Shown piece by piece: positions 8,281-17,489 of a stretch of DNA of 32,220 bases; the stretch's first letter is position 1; the number at the start of each line of letters is the position of its first letter. Position numbers and translations under genes: made by a program. Origin of the DNA: Xanthobacter autotrophicus (GTDB lineage Bacteria; Pseudomonadota; Alphaproteobacteria; Rhizobiales; Xanthobacteraceae); contig NZ_JAIVFO010000041.1 of the NCBI RefSeq assembly GCF_029991245.1, positions 1 to 32,220 on the forward strand. Direction: 5' to 3'. The notes below the pieces were generated by a model. It saw only the letters and a list, made by a program, of their open reading frames with translations, was not told where the DNA came from and did not search any database.

Positions 8281-11247
8281 ATGCGCGGGCCCCTCGAACC
8301 GGATTCGGCCGACCGGCCATCTCTCGCCGTCCTGATGCGGGAAGCCCCCGTCCTCGGCGATGAAGAGACGGCAAAGATTAAGCTTTCCCAAGCCACGGAG
8401 AGTCTGGCCCCTGCGGAACGGGCAGTGCTCGACGGGCTGTTTTCGCGCGCCCCCATGGCGCACCACGTGTGCCTCGGCATGGCCGAGGGCTCGCCCTTCC
8501 TGCTCGATCTGGTGCGCGCGGAGCCGGCGCGGCTGCTGCGCGTCCTGGCGCGCGATCCCCAGGTCCACCTTGCCGCCCTCATGGCCCAGTGCGCGGCGAC
8601 CGCCGCCACGGGCGGCGAGGCCGAGGTGATGCGCGCCCTGCGCCGCATGCGCAGCGAGGCGGCGCTCCTCATCGCCCTTGCCGACATGGGCGGCGCCTTC
8701 GACCTGATCGCGGTGACGGCGGCGCTGACCGATGTGGCGGACGCGGCGGTGCGCGGAGCGCTCGCCTTCCTGCTGGGCGAGGCGGCGCGCGCCGGACGCC
8801 TGCTGCCGCCCGATTCCGCCGACCCGTCCTTCGGCTGCGGACTCGCGGTGATCGCCATGGGCAAGCACGGCGCGCGCGAGCTCAATTATTCCAGCGACGT
8901 CGATCTCGTGGTGGTGTTCGACAGGGACAAGGCGCCCCTGGGCGAGGACGTGTCCGCGTCCCAGGTCTTCGTGAAGATCACGCAGGGCCTCGTGCGCCTG
9001 CTCCAGGAGCGCACGGCGGACGGCTATGTGCTGCGCGTGGACCTGCGCCTGCGTCCCGATCCCGGCTCCACCGCCGTGGCCCTCTCCACCACCGCCGCCC
9101 TTGATTATTACGAGCGCGAGGGCGCCACCTGGGAGCGCGCCGCCTACATCAAGGCCCGCCCGGTGGCCGGCGACATGGCGGTGGGGCGGACGTTCCTCGC
9201 CGACCTGTCCCCCTTCGTCTGGCGGCGCGGGCTGGATTTCCAGGCCATCGCCGATGTGCACGCCATGAAGCGGGAGATCCACGCCTTCCGGGGGCACGAC
9301 GTGGTGGCGGTGGAAGGCCACAATGTGAAGCTCGGGCGCGGCGGCATCCGCGAGGTGGAATTCTTCGTCCAGACCCAGCAGCTCATCGCCGGCGGGCGTG
9401 ACCCGCTGCTGCGCAACTCCCGGACGCTGGAAGCGCTGGACGCCCTGACCACCCGCCGCTGGATCGAGCCGGAGGTGCGCGACGTGCTCGCCGAGGCCTA
9501 TGTGTTCCTGCGCCGGGTGGAGCACCGCATCCAGATGGTGGCGGACGCCCAGACCCATTCCCTGCCCGAGAGCGCCGCCATGGAGGGCTTCGCGCGCTTC
9601 ATGGGATATGCCGACCGCGACGCCTTCGCGGCGGCGCTGGTGACGCGCCTCCAGGCCGTGCAGACCCATTACGCCAACCTGTTCGAGGACACCGCGCCGC
9701 CCGCCGTGCTCGACGCCGATCTCGTCTTCGCGCCGGACGAGAACGACCGCAAGACGCTGGCCGCCTTGTCCCGCCTCGGCTTTCGCGATCCGGCGGCGGC
9801 CAGCGGCATGGTCCGGCGCTGGCTGTCCGGCGGGCCGCGCGCGCTGAAGGGCGAGAGCGCGCGCGCCCACCTGGCCCGCATCGTTCCGCTGATGCTGGAG
9901 GCGCTGGCACGTGGCGGCGATCCCGACGGGGCGCTGGCCGCTGCCGACCGCTTTTTGAGCGACCTGCCCGGCCCGCAGCTTCTGGCCGCCCTCGACCGGC
10001 ATCCGGACCTGGTGCGGCTGCTCGCCACCATCCTCACCGCCGCGCCACGCCTCGGCGAGACGCTGGCGCGCCGGCCCTCCCTCACCGACGCGCTTCTCGA
10101 TCCCGCCTTCTTCGACGTGCTGCCGGACGAGGCGGGCCTCTCCGCCCATCTGGAGCACCTGCTCGACACCGCCGATACCGACGAGGAGCAGCTCGACCGC
10201 GCGCGCCGGTTCCGGCAGGAGCAGCACGTGCTCATCGGCGTGCGCATCGCCTCCGGCACGCTGGAGGCGGCGCGGGCGGGCGAGGCCTATGCAACCCTGG
10301 CCGAGGTGATCATCCGCGCGCTGCACCGCCGCGTCTGGGCCCGCTTCCGGGAGGCCCACGGCACCATCGGCGGCGCGCAGACGGCGGTGCTCGCCATGGG
10401 CAAGCTCGGCGGGCGGGAGATGACGGCGGGGTCCGACCTCGACCTCATCGTGCTCTATGATTTCGACGCCGATGCCGACCCCACCTCCGACGGCCCGCGC
10501 CCGCTCACCGGCGCGCAGTATTTCGCCCGCTTCACCCAGCGCCTCGTCACCGCGCTGACCTCGCTCACGAATGCCGGCAAGCTCTACGACGTGGACCTGC
10601 GGCTGCGCCCCTCCGGCCGCTCCGGCCCGGTGGCGACGCGCCTTGCCTCCTTCGCCACCTACCAGCGGGAAGAGGCCTGGACCTGGGAGCACATGGCGCT
10701 GACCCGTGCCCGCGTGATCGCGGCCGAGCCCGAATTCGGGGCGAGGGTGCGGGAGGTGATCTGCACCGTCATGGGCCAGCCGCGCGATCCGCGCCGGCTG
10801 GCCGGGGACATCCTCGACATGCGCCGCTCCATCGCCGCCGAGAAGGGCGAGGACGACATGTGGAACCTGAAGCACGCCGCCGGCGGCCAGGTGGATGTGG
10901 AGTTCCTTGCCCAGTATCTCGTGCTGGCGCACGCCCATGGGCATGCGCAGATCGTGGACACGGCCACCGCCCGCGTGCTCGCCACCGCCGCGCGGCTGGG
11001 GCTGTTGCCGCCGGAAGATGCCCATGTGCTCTCGCGCGCCTGCCGGCTCTACCAGAACCTCACGCAGGTGCTGCGGCTGGCGGTGGATGCCCACATCGTG
11101 CCGGTGGACGCGAGCCCGGCGCTCCGGGCGCTCCTGGCCCGCGCCGGCGAAATGCCGGACTTCGCCACCCTGGACGCCGACCTCGCCGATACCCAGGCGA
11201 AGGTGCGCGCCATCTTCGAGCGCATGCTGGAGCTGGCGGCCGAGTGA
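8281..11247 (+). CDS. glnE: Bifunctional glutamine synthetase adenylyltransferase/adenylyl-removing enzyme
   Basis: GlnE attaches AMP to, and removes it from, a tyrosine of glutamine synthetase, linking ammonia assimilation to nitrogen status through PII. The protein of about 988 residues has the expected two nucleotidyltransferase halves. The N-terminal AR half carries GKHGARELNYSSDVDL (S205, D206, D208), and the C-terminal AT half carries GKLGGREMTAGSDLDL (S718, D719, D721). The linking DUF294-type helical regions are present. The start is uncertain. ATG 8281 is chosen because a longer frame from TTG 8224 would place two palindromes inside the gene, but neither start has a strong ribosome site. 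It follows the histidine kinase after 154 nt. The size is slightly above that of E. coli GlnE (946). Confidence 0.95.
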   Translation: MRGPLEPDSADRPSLAVLMREAPVLGDEETAKIKLSQATESLAPAERAVLDGLFSRAPMAHHVCLGMAEGSPFLLDLVRAEPARLLRVLARDPQVHLAALMAQCAATAATGGEAEVMRALRRMRSEAALLIALADMGGAFDLIAVTAALTDVADAAVRGALAFLLGEAARAGRLLPPDSADPSFGCGLAVIAMGKHGARELNYSSDVDLVVVFDRDKAPLGEDVSASQVFVKITQGLVRLLQERTADGYVLRVDLRLRPDPGSTAVALSTTAALDYYEREGATWERAAYIKARPVAGDMAVGRTFLADLSPFVWRRGLDFQAIADVHAMKREIHAFRGHDVVAVEGHNVKLGRGGIREVEFFVQTQQLIAGGRDPLLRNSRTLEALDALTTRRWIEPEVRDVLAEAYVFLRRVEHRIQMVADAQTHSLPESAAMEGFARFMGYADRDAFAAALVTRLQAVQTHYANLFEDTAPPAVLDADLVFAPDENDRKTLAALSRLGFRDPAAASGMVRRWLSGGPRALKGESARAHLARIVPLMLEALARGGDPDGALAAADRFLSDLPGPQLLAALDRHPDLVRLLATILTAAPRLGETLARRPSLTDALLDPAFFDVLPDEAGLSAHLEHLLDTADTDEEQLDRARRFRQEQHVLIGVRIASGTLEAARAGEAYATLAEVIIRALHRRVWARFREAHGTIGGAQTAVLAMGKLGGREMTAGSDLDLIVLYDFDADADPTSDGPRPLTGAQYFARFTQRLVTALTSLTNAGKLYDVDLRLRPSGRSGPVATRLASFATYQREEAWTWEHMALTRARVIAAEPEFGARVREVICTVMGQPRDPRRLAGDILDMRRSIAAEKGEDDMWNLKHAAGGQVDVEFLAQYLVLAHAHGHAQIVDTATARVLATAARLGLLPPEDAHVLSRACRLYQNLTQVLRLAVDAHIVPVDASPALRALLARAGEMPDFATLDADLADTQAKVRAIFERMLELAAE

Positions 11248-11378
11248 GGCTGGGGCCAGGGACCCGCAGGCTTTCGCGCTGCGTAACGGGCGGCCCTGTG
11301 CCGTATATCTACACCCGGATATCCACGCCGCGCCGCCGGCGCGCCGCCCGACATGAGGCTCCCAGCCGCGGGGCGTGG

Positions 11379-11401
11379 ATGGCCGGGACAAGCCCGGCCA
11401 T
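11379..11401. repeat. REP-like hairpin between glnE and pepN
   Basis: ATGGCCGGG (11379-11387) and CCCGGCCAT (11393-11401) form a perfect 9-bp stem around ACAAG. The surrounding GTGG...GACGG resembles a short repeat I recall as common in alphaproteobacterial intergenic DNA. The spacer between the two convergent genes (11248-11481) contains no convincing gene. Confidence 0.6.
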
Positions 11402-11409
11402 GACGGGGT

Positions 11410-11463
11410 GAGAGGGTAACGAGGAGCTGTCACCCTTTTAACCCTCTCCCGGTCAGGAGAGGG
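11410..11463. terminator. Convergent hairpins between glnE and pepN
   Basis: CCCTCTCC (11442-11449) pairs with GGAGAGGG (11456-11463), an 8-bp stem with a 6-nt loop. The same pyrimidine arm can pair instead with GAGAGGGT at 11410-11417 (via ACCCTCTC, 11441-11448), so the two hairpins exclude each other. TTTT lies at 11436-11439, before rather than after the second hairpin. It may act as a bidirectional terminator or be one more dispersed repeat. Confidence 0.4.
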
Positions 11464-11481
11464 CAGGCCGGGCGCCGCCGC

Positions 11482-14112
11482 TCACCCCAGCGAGCGGGTG
11501 GCGATGTCGGACACGTCGGCGGAGAGCCCCGGCGTCGCGGCCACCCTGCGCAGCGCGGCTTCGGCGCTGGCGCGCCGCACCGGCTCCAGCTGCCGGAACG
11601 TCTTGAAGGACGCCAGCAGCCGCGCCGCCACCTGCGGGTTCTTGCCGTCGAGGCTGAGCACCGCATCCGCCACGAAGGCGTGCCCGGCGCCATCCGGCCG
11701 GTTGAACTGGGTGGGGTTGGCGGCGGCGAAGGCGCCGATGAGCGAGCGCACCCGATTGGGGTTGGCCAGCGAAAAGGCCGGATGGAGCATCAGGCCCTTC
11801 ACCCGGTCGAGGGTGCCCTCGGAGGCGATCTGCGCCTGCAGCGTGAACCACTTGTCGATGACCAGCGCGTCGCTTTCGAAGCGGCGATAGAAGGCGTCCA
11901 GCGCCTCTTCGCGCTCCGGCACGTCGTGCTGGGCCAGCACGGCGAGGGCGGCGATGCGATCGGTCATGTTGTCCGCCGCCGTGAACTGGGCCCTGGCGCG
12001 GGCGATGCCCTCGGCCGCGCCGGTCACCGCGAGATAGTCGAGGGCGAGGTTCCGCAGCGCCCGCCGCCCGGCGGATGCGGCATCCGGGGCGAAGGTTCCG
12101 CCGGCCGCGGCGCCCTCGTAGATGCGGCCGAAGTCCGCCGCGAGGGCGGTTCCGACCGCGATCCGCAGCGCCTTGCGGGCGGCATAGACGGCGTCGGGAT
12201 TGACATCGCTGCCCAGCTCGCGCGCCACCTCGCTCTCGCCGGGGAGGGCGAGGGCCTGCGCCTTGAAGGCGGCATCGAGCGCGGTATCGGCCACCACCGC
12301 GCCTGTCGCCGTGATGAGAGCGTCCGGCGCGGGAAGCGTGCCGGAGCGGGCACCGGTCTTGAGCAGCTCAAGGGCGATGCGCTGGAGCGAATCGAAGCGG
12401 TTGAACGGGTCGCCGTCATGGGCGGCGAGGAAGACCCGGTCAGCCTCGGTGAGGTCGCTGACGAGGTTTACCGGCGCCGAGAAGCCCCGGTTGAGCGACG
12501 GCACGGGCCGCGCCTCAAGGCCGGTGAAGAGGAAGCTCTGGGCGGCCTCCTTCACCTCGATCACGCCGTGCTCCACCGGCGTGTTGCCCAGCGTCAGCGG
12601 CATGTCGCGCCCGTCCGGTCCCACCAGGCCGAGGGCCAGCGGGATCAGCATGGGCTTCTTGTCGCCCTGGCCCGGCGTGGGCGGCACCGACTGCTTCACG
12701 TCGAGGCGGAAGGTGCCGGCCTCCTTGTCATAGCTGCCGCTCACGGTGAGCAGCGGCGTGCCCGACTGGGCGTACCACAGGGCGAACTGGGAGAGGTCGC
12801 GGCCGGTGGCGTCGGCGAAGGAGGCGACGAAATCCTCGATGGTGGCCGCATCCCCGTCATGGCGCTCGAAATAGAGGTCCATGCCCTTGCGGAAGCCCTC
12901 CTCGCCCAGGAGGGTTTTGAGCATGCGCACCACCTCGGCGCCCTTCTCATAGACGGTCGCGGTGTAGAAGTTATTGATTTCGCGATAGGTTTCAGGCCGG
13001 ACCGGGTGGGCGAGGGGGCCGGAATCCTCGGTGAACTGGGCCGCCTTGAGCATGCGCACGTCGGCGATGCGCTTCACCGGGCGCGAGCGCTGGTCGGAGG
13101 AGAATTCCTGGTCGCGGAAGACGGTGAGGCCTTCCTTCAGGCACAGCTGGAACCAGTCGCGGCAGGTGATGCGGTTGCCGGTCCAGTTGTGGAAGTATTC
13201 GTGGGCGATGACGCCCTCGATGCCGGAATAGTCGGCGTCGGTGGCGGTCTCGGGGGTCGCCAGCACGTATTTGTCGTTGAAGACGTTCAGGCCCTTGTTC
13301 TCCATGGCCCCCATGTTGAAGTCGGAGACGGCCACGATATTGAACACGTCGAGGTCGTATTCCCGGCCGAAGGCCTCCTCGTCCCAGCGCATGGAGCGCT
13401 TCAGCGCGTCCATGGCATAGCCGGCGCGGGCCTCCTTGCCCTCCTCCACATAGATGCCCAGCTCCACCGTGCGGCCGGAAGCGGTGACGAAGCTGTCGGC
13501 GACCTTGGCGAGCTTCCCGCCCACCAAAGCGAACAGGTAGGAGGGCTTGCGCCACGGGTCGTGCCAGACGGCGAAATGGCGCGAGGTGCCGGGAATGTCG
13601 CCGCTTTCCACCAGATTGCCGTTGCCGAGCAGGATCGGCGCCTCGGCCTTGTCCGCCTCGATGCGGGTGGTGAAGACCGAGAGCACGTCCGGCCGGTCGG
13701 GATAATAGGTGATGCGGCGGAAGCCTTCGGGCTCGCACTGGGTGCAGTAATTGCCCGAGGTGCGGTAGAGGCCCATGAGCTGGGTGTTGGCGGTGGGGTC
13801 CACCAGCGTCTCCACCTCCAGCACGAAGGCGTCGGCCGGCGGATGGGCGAGGGTGAGGCGCGCGGGGCTCGCCTCGAAGCTTGGGCCGGCCAGCGGCGTG
13901 CCGTCGATGGCGAGGCGCACCAGGGTCAGGCCGTCACCCTCCAATTCCACCGGCGCGCCGGCGGTTCCGTCCGGGTTGCGGCGCAGCGCGAGGCGGGCGG
14001 TGACGCGGCTCTGGGAGGGGTGAAGCGCGAAGTCCAGCTCCACCTTGTCCACCAGCCAGTCCGGTGGGCGGTAGTCGGCGAGGTGGATGGCTTTGGGCTC
14101 GGCATCACGCAT
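11482..14112 (-). CDS. pepN: Aminopeptidase N (M1 family)
   Basis: PepN is a cytoplasmic zinc aminopeptidase that trims N-terminal residues, mostly Ala, Arg and Lys, from peptides. Starting at 14112, behind an AGGAG site, the protein has 876 residues (E. coli PepN: 870). The substrate-binding GAMEN motif is at 268-272, and the zinc motif HEYFH is at H304, E305 and H308, with the third ligand at E327 in LKEGLTVF. The N-terminal beta-saddle, the catalytic domain and the long helical C-terminal domain typical of the proteobacterial PepN type are all present. An upstream in-frame extension to 14166 is possible but has no better ribosome site. It is a single minus-strand gene converging with glnE. 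Confidence 0.97.
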   Translation of the reverse strand: MRDAEPKAIHLADYRPPDWLVDKVELDFALHPSQSRVTARLALRRNPDGTAGAPVELEGDGLTLVRLAIDGTPLAGPSFEASPARLTLAHPPADAFVLEVETLVDPTANTQLMGLYRTSGNYCTQCEPEGFRRITYYPDRPDVLSVFTTRIEADKAEAPILLGNGNLVESGDIPGTSRHFAVWHDPWRKPSYLFALVGGKLAKVADSFVTASGRTVELGIYVEEGKEARAGYAMDALKRSMRWDEEAFGREYDLDVFNIVAVSDFNMGAMENKGLNVFNDKYVLATPETATDADYSGIEGVIAHEYFHNWTGNRITCRDWFQLCLKEGLTVFRDQEFSSDQRSRPVKRIADVRMLKAAQFTEDSGPLAHPVRPETYREINNFYTATVYEKGAEVVRMLKTLLGEEGFRKGMDLYFERHDGDAATIEDFVASFADATGRDLSQFALWYAQSGTPLLTVSGSYDKEAGTFRLDVKQSVPPTPGQGDKKPMLIPLALGLVGPDGRDMPLTLGNTPVEHGVIEVKEAAQSFLFTGLEARPVPSLNRGFSAPVNLVSDLTEADRVFLAAHDGDPFNRFDSLQRIALELLKTGARSGTLPAPDALITATGAVVADTALDAAFKAQALALPGESEVARELGSDVNPDAVYAARKALRIAVGTALAADFGRIYEGAAAGGTFAPDAASAGRRALRNLALDYLAVTGAAEGIARARAQFTAADNMTDRIAALAVLAQHDVPEREEALDAFYRRFESDALVIDKWFTLQAQIASEGTLDRVKGLMLHPAFSLANPNRVRSLIGAFAAANPTQFNRPDGAGHAFVADAVLSLDGKNPQVAARLLASFKTFRQLEPVRRASAEAALRRVAATPGLSADVSDIATRSLG

Positions 14113-14363
14113 GGAGAACTCCTCGGACAACGCCTCGTGTGCCGCCGCCTCCCGGGCGAGGCGCATGGCTGCGTTCAGTCGGGCAGGGAGAGTAAAGCCC
14201 CCGGACCTGTGAGGGAAGGCGGGGCGCCTGCGGGTCGATCTAAAGCCGCGCTGCGGCTACCGCATGGCTCCGATACCGCCCGCCATTGGTGCGCATTATG
14301 AGACGCACTGTTGCGTAAAATGCCCCTTATTCCAATGTCGTCGCAGCAATAGCTAAGTGTCCA

Positions 14364-14387
14364 GCCAAACGGAACCGCCCGTTTGGC
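14364..14387 (+). promoter_or_regulatory. Inverted repeat just upstream of the small exported-protein gene
   Basis: GCCAAACGG (14364-14372) and CCGTTTGGC (14379-14387) form a perfect 9-bp inverted repeat with a 6-nt centre. It ends 7 nt before the GGAG ribosome site of the following gene. It may act as an operator or as a leader hairpin affecting translation; the sequence does not say which. Confidence 0.5.
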
Positions 14388-14404
14388 ACTAGATGGAGAT
14401 GAAA

Positions 14405-14695
14405 ATGCGCCATCTTACCTTCGGAGCTATTGCTCTTACCTCCACTCTCTTGATCGCTGGTGTCGCCATGGCGGCCGATCAGCGCTCACGAGACGAAGCA
14501 GACGCCGAGGCCAATCACGAAATCGATATCACGGCGTACAGCTACCAGCCACTCGGCTATGCCCCGGTGATGCGCGCCGAGCCCGACGATGCCTTCATCC
14601 AGATGCGGGTCAGGACCTATGCGCCCCCCGTGCAGTGGGAACAGCCCGACCAGTTGTTCCTGGATCAGGGTGACCGCGGCATCGGCAACGAGTGA
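14405..14695 (+). CDS. Small exported protein of unknown function
   Basis: I do not recognise this gene. From ATG 14405, which has GGAG 6 nt upstream (in-frame ATGs at 14393 and 14399 are less well placed), it encodes 96 residues. The first 23 (MRHLTFGAIALTSTLLIAGVAMA) look like a Sec signal peptide with an AMA-A cleavage site. The mature part, about 73 residues, is acidic and rich in Asp, Glu, Gln and Pro, has no cysteine and ends in GNE. A perfect inverted repeat precedes the ribosome site. It stands alone between the divergently oriented pepN and the convergent hisG. The signal peptide, the ribosome site and the upstream element argue that it is real. Confidence 0.7.
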   Translation: MRHLTFGAIALTSTLLIAGVAMAADQRSRDEADAEANHEIDITAYSYQPLGYAPVMRAEPDDAFIQMRVRTYAPPVQWEQPDQLFLDQGDRGIGNE

Positions 14696-14761
14696 AAATT
14701 GCCACCGCCGGCGCAGCGGGGCGCCGGCGACGGGTTGGTAGACTCGCACCATGGGCCCCGA

Positions 14762-15736
14762 TCAGCCGAGCCGCGCTTCCAGGGCCTCAAAGAGGGGATT
14801 GTCCGCGGCGAACACATATTCGATGGGACCGACCGTCACCATGCTCGCCCCCTGCTCGCGCAGGAAGGTGGCGAGCCCGTGCAGGGTTCCCGGTGGGCAG
14901 TGCAGGGTCAGCATGCCGGAGGAGGTGGGGCCGCCGAACGGTGCGACGCAGCGATAGCGCGCCACCGCCTGCTCCACCAGGGAGGCGTCGCAGCTCGCGA
15001 AGCGGGTGCGCACCTCGCGCATGGTCCGCGCGCGCTTTTCCGCCCCCAGCCGGTCGAACATGGCCCGCGCAGCCGCAAGCGCGCAGCCGCTCCAGTTGGC
15101 GGTGAGCGAGGCGACCAGATTGGCTTCCGATTTCAGGATGATGCCGTCGTCCACCACCTTCAGGGCGTTGGCGGCCAGCGTCGCGCCGGTGGTGGTGATG
15201 TCCACGATGAGTTCCGCCGAGCCCGAGGCCGGCGTGCCCTCGGTGGCGCCCGCGCTCTCGACGATGCGGTAGTCGACGATGCCGTAGCGGGCGAAGAAGC
15301 CGCGGGTCAGGTTCACATATTTGGTGGCGACGCGGATGCGCCGGCCGGTGCGGCCATGGAAGTGGCTCGCCACGTCGTCGAGATCGTCCATGGTGCGCAC
15401 GTCGATCCAGGCCTGCGGCACCGCCACCACCACGTTGGCATGGCCGAAGCCGAGCTTTTCCAGCAGCGCGACGCGGCTGTCCGCCTCCAGGATGTTCTCG
15501 CGCACCAGGTCCTCGCCCGTCACCCCGATATGGGCGGCGCCGGAGGCCAGCGCCGCCGCGATCTCGGAGGCGGAGAGATAGGCCACCTCCACCCCTTCCA
15601 CGCCGCCCAGCGCGCCGCGATAGTCGCGGGCGCCGCGCGCCTGCGTCAGCGGCATGCCGGCGCGGGAGAAGAAGGCGTGGACATTCTCCTGGAGCCGGCC
15701 CTTGGAGGGCACGGCGAGAACGAGCGGGCTGGTCAT
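14762..15736 (-). CDS. hisG: ATP phosphoribosyltransferase catalytic subunit HisG
   Basis: HisG makes phosphoribosyl-ATP from ATP and PRPP, the first and feedback-controlled step of histidine synthesis. The start at 15736 overlaps the hisZ stop in ATGA, and the protein has 324 residues. Family blocks include [37 protein letters not shown] and [16 protein letters not shown]. Short HisG proteins that depend on HisZ have about 210 residues. This one has a further C-terminal domain of about 90 residues ending in [19 protein letters not shown], which resembles the ACT-like regulatory domain of long HisG, yet hisZ lies next to it. Function is sure; the mode of regulation is not. Confidence 0.95.
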   Translation of the reverse strand: MTSPLVLAVPSKGRLQENVHAFFSRAGMPLTQARGARDYRGALGGVEGVEVAYLSASEIAAALASGAAHIGVTGEDLVRENILEADSRVALLEKLGFGHANVVVAVPQAWIDVRTMDDLDDVASHFHGRTGRRIRVATKYVNLTRGFFARYGIVDYRIVESAGATEGTPASGSAELIVDITTTGATLAANALKVVDDGIILKSEANLVASLTANWSGCALAAARAMFDRLGAEKRARTMREVRTRFASCDASLVEQAVARYRCVAPFGGPTSSGMLTLHCPPGTLHGLATFLREQGASMVTVGPIEYVFAADNPLFEALEARLG

Positions 15737-16911
15737 CGAGCGCCCTCCACAGCAGCAGGGAACGGGGCGAAGGCGAGGGCGGCGAGGCGTTCCACCCACA
15801 CCGCGAGGCCGACGCCGGGCACGCTGGTCTCGGCGCCGAGGCGCGAGAGCAGCTTGTCGTAGCGCCCTCCGGCGACCAGCGGGCCATCGGTGCGCCCCAA
15901 GGTGTCGTGCAGCTCGAAGACCATGCCGCTGTAATAGTCCAGCGGCCGCCCGAAGGCGCTGGAGAAGCGCACGTCGGAAAGGTTCACCGCAAAAGCGGTG
16001 AGGAAGCCGGTGCGCCGGTCGAAGGTATCGAGCGCGGCGGACAGATCGATGCCGGCCTCCGCCGCCAGCGCCCGCATGCGGGCGGACGCCTCGTCGGGCG
16101 TGCCGGAGATGGCGAGGTAGCGGGAGAGGATTTCCCCGGTCTCGCCGGACAGGCCTGCGCCGGCCTCAAGCGACGATTGCTCCAGGAAGCGTTCGGCGAT
16201 CTCCGACACGGTGCGCCCGCCCACGGTGGAGATGCCGGCGATGGACAAGAGATCGGTGATCAGCGCCCGCGCCGCCTCGGGATCGGCGCCGGTGAGGGCT
16301 GCCAGCACGCCGGCGTGGGCGGAGGCGCTTTCCTGCGGGCGCGCCCTCTGGTGGCCGAGATCGGCATCGAGCCGGCTCTGGCCGAAATCCTTCAGCAGCC
16401 GCCGGCGCAGGGCCGGGGCGAGGGGGAGCGCTTCCAGCAGCGCGGCGAACAGGCCCACGTCGCCGAGCCGGATCTCCGGCTGGGGGACGCCGTAGAGCGC
16501 GCAGGCGTTGAGGCCGAGGGCAACCATCTCCGCGTCGGCCGCCTCGGTATCGGTGCGGCCGAAGGACTCGACGCCGGCCTGCCGGAACTCGCCCGATCCC
16601 TCGCCGCGGAAGCGGAACACCGGGCCAAGATAGCTCACGCGCGCCGGCAGGGGCATGCGCTCGGCGATGACGGCGCGGGCCACCGGGATGGTGATGTCGG
16701 GGCGCAGGCACAGTTCGCGGCCGTCTGCATCCGCCGTCAGATACATGCGGCGGCGGATGGATTCCCCCGACAGGTCGAGGAAGGCGTCCGCCGGATGGAG
16801 GATGGGCGGATCGTGGCGCGAGAAGCCGGCAGTCTCGAAGCACGCGACGAGCGCATCTTCGAGGCTTGAGGGATCGCGGGGCGGAAGGGGCGCGGACGCC
16901 GCGGGCAACAT
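15733..16911 (-). CDS. hisZ: ATP phosphoribosyltransferase regulatory subunit HisZ
   Basis: HisZ is a catalytically inactive relative of histidyl-tRNA synthetase that joins HisG and mediates histidine inhibition. The protein has about 392 residues, with the class II core: a motif-2-like [20 protein letters not shown] and a late [14 protein letters not shown] block. It lacks the C-terminal anticodon-binding domain expected in HisS. The start is not certain: ATG 16911 gives a usual family length, while an in-frame ATG at 16989 would add 26 residues, and neither has a strong ribosome site. The gene overlaps hisG by 4 nt, so the two are translationally coupled. It is divergent from xseB. Confidence 0.92.
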   Translation of the reverse strand: MLPAASAPLPPRDPSSLEDALVACFETAGFSRHDPPILHPADAFLDLSGESIRRRMYLTADADGRELCLRPDITIPVARAVIAERMPLPARVSYLGPVFRFRGEGSGEFRQAGVESFGRTDTEAADAEMVALGLNACALYGVPQPEIRLGDVGLFAALLEALPLAPALRRRLLKDFGQSRLDADLGHQRARPQESASAHAGVLAALTGADPEAARALITDLLSIAGISTVGGRTVSEIAERFLEQSSLEAGAGLSGETGEILSRYLAISGTPDEASARMRALAAEAGIDLSAALDTFDRRTGFLTAFAVNLSDVRFSSAFGRPLDYYSGMVFELHDTLGRTDGPLVAGGRYDKLLSRLGAETSVPGVGLAVWVERLAALAFAPFPAAVEGAR

Positions 16912-17122
16912 GAGGGGCTTTTCCTGAGATTTCTGGCCGGCTTCTACCAAAGGGCGGGCGCCGGGGCCACCCCGGTTGATTTTCGCCATCCCAGGTCACG
17001 CGGCGGGACGCCCGATGCGGGCGGGTGCTTTCCAACGCAGACACCACTCGAAGTCGGGAGCATGGGTGAGCCGGTTCCGGATCTGTATAAGGTAGGCGCA
17101 GAGGGAATCAGCGGAGGCGGCC

Positions 17123-17440
17123 ATGGCCGATGCAGCGAAGGCAACAAGCGCCAAGGGCGGCCAGTCCGCCGGCCAAACTGCCGGCCAGGCCGCGGGACCC
17201 GCGGCGGGGGTGGACAAGCTCAGCTTCGAGCAGGCGCTGGCGGAACTGGAGGCCATCGTCGGCAACCTGGAGCGGGGCAGCGTGCCGCTGGAGGAGTCCA
17301 TCGCCATGTATGAGCGGGGCGAGGCGCTGAAGATGCGCTGCGACACCCTGTTGCGGGCAGCAGAAGCCCGCGTCGAGACCATCACCCGCGATGCCGATGG
17401 CCGCCCTTCCGGCACCGCGCCGCTGGATGCGGACGGGTAG
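17123..17440 (+). CDS. xseB: Exodeoxyribonuclease VII small subunit
   Basis: XseB binds XseA to form exonuclease VII, which degrades single-stranded DNA. The protein has 105 residues, longer than E. coli XseB (80) because of an Ala/Gly/Gln-rich N-terminal tail of about 30 residues. The conserved core runs from [18 protein letters not shown] through [17 protein letters not shown] to [13 protein letters not shown] 17123 follows GGAGG by 5 nt. A -10-like TATAAG at 17086-17091 may belong to its promoter; its -35 is weak. In many related genomes xseB lies next to dxs, but here dxs is about 4.7 kb away with four other genes between them. Confidence 0.95.
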   Translation: MADAAKATSAKGGQSAGQTAGQAAGPAAGVDKLSFEQALAELEAIVGNLERGSVPLEESIAMYERGEALKMRCDTLLRAAEARVETITRDADGRPSGTAPLDADG

Positions 17441-17489
17441 GGCAGGACCATTCGCGGCGGGCGAGGCTTTCGCGCGCCCTCCCGGCGCC

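Noticed and set aside
8161-11433. 1090-residue minus-strand open frame opposite glnE
   Set aside because: Length comes only from high GC. The plus-strand frame has both GlnE nucleotidyltransferase motifs.
11680-14301. 873-residue plus-strand open frame opposite pepN
   Set aside because: Shadow of pepN, whose GAMEN and HEXXH motifs are on the minus strand.
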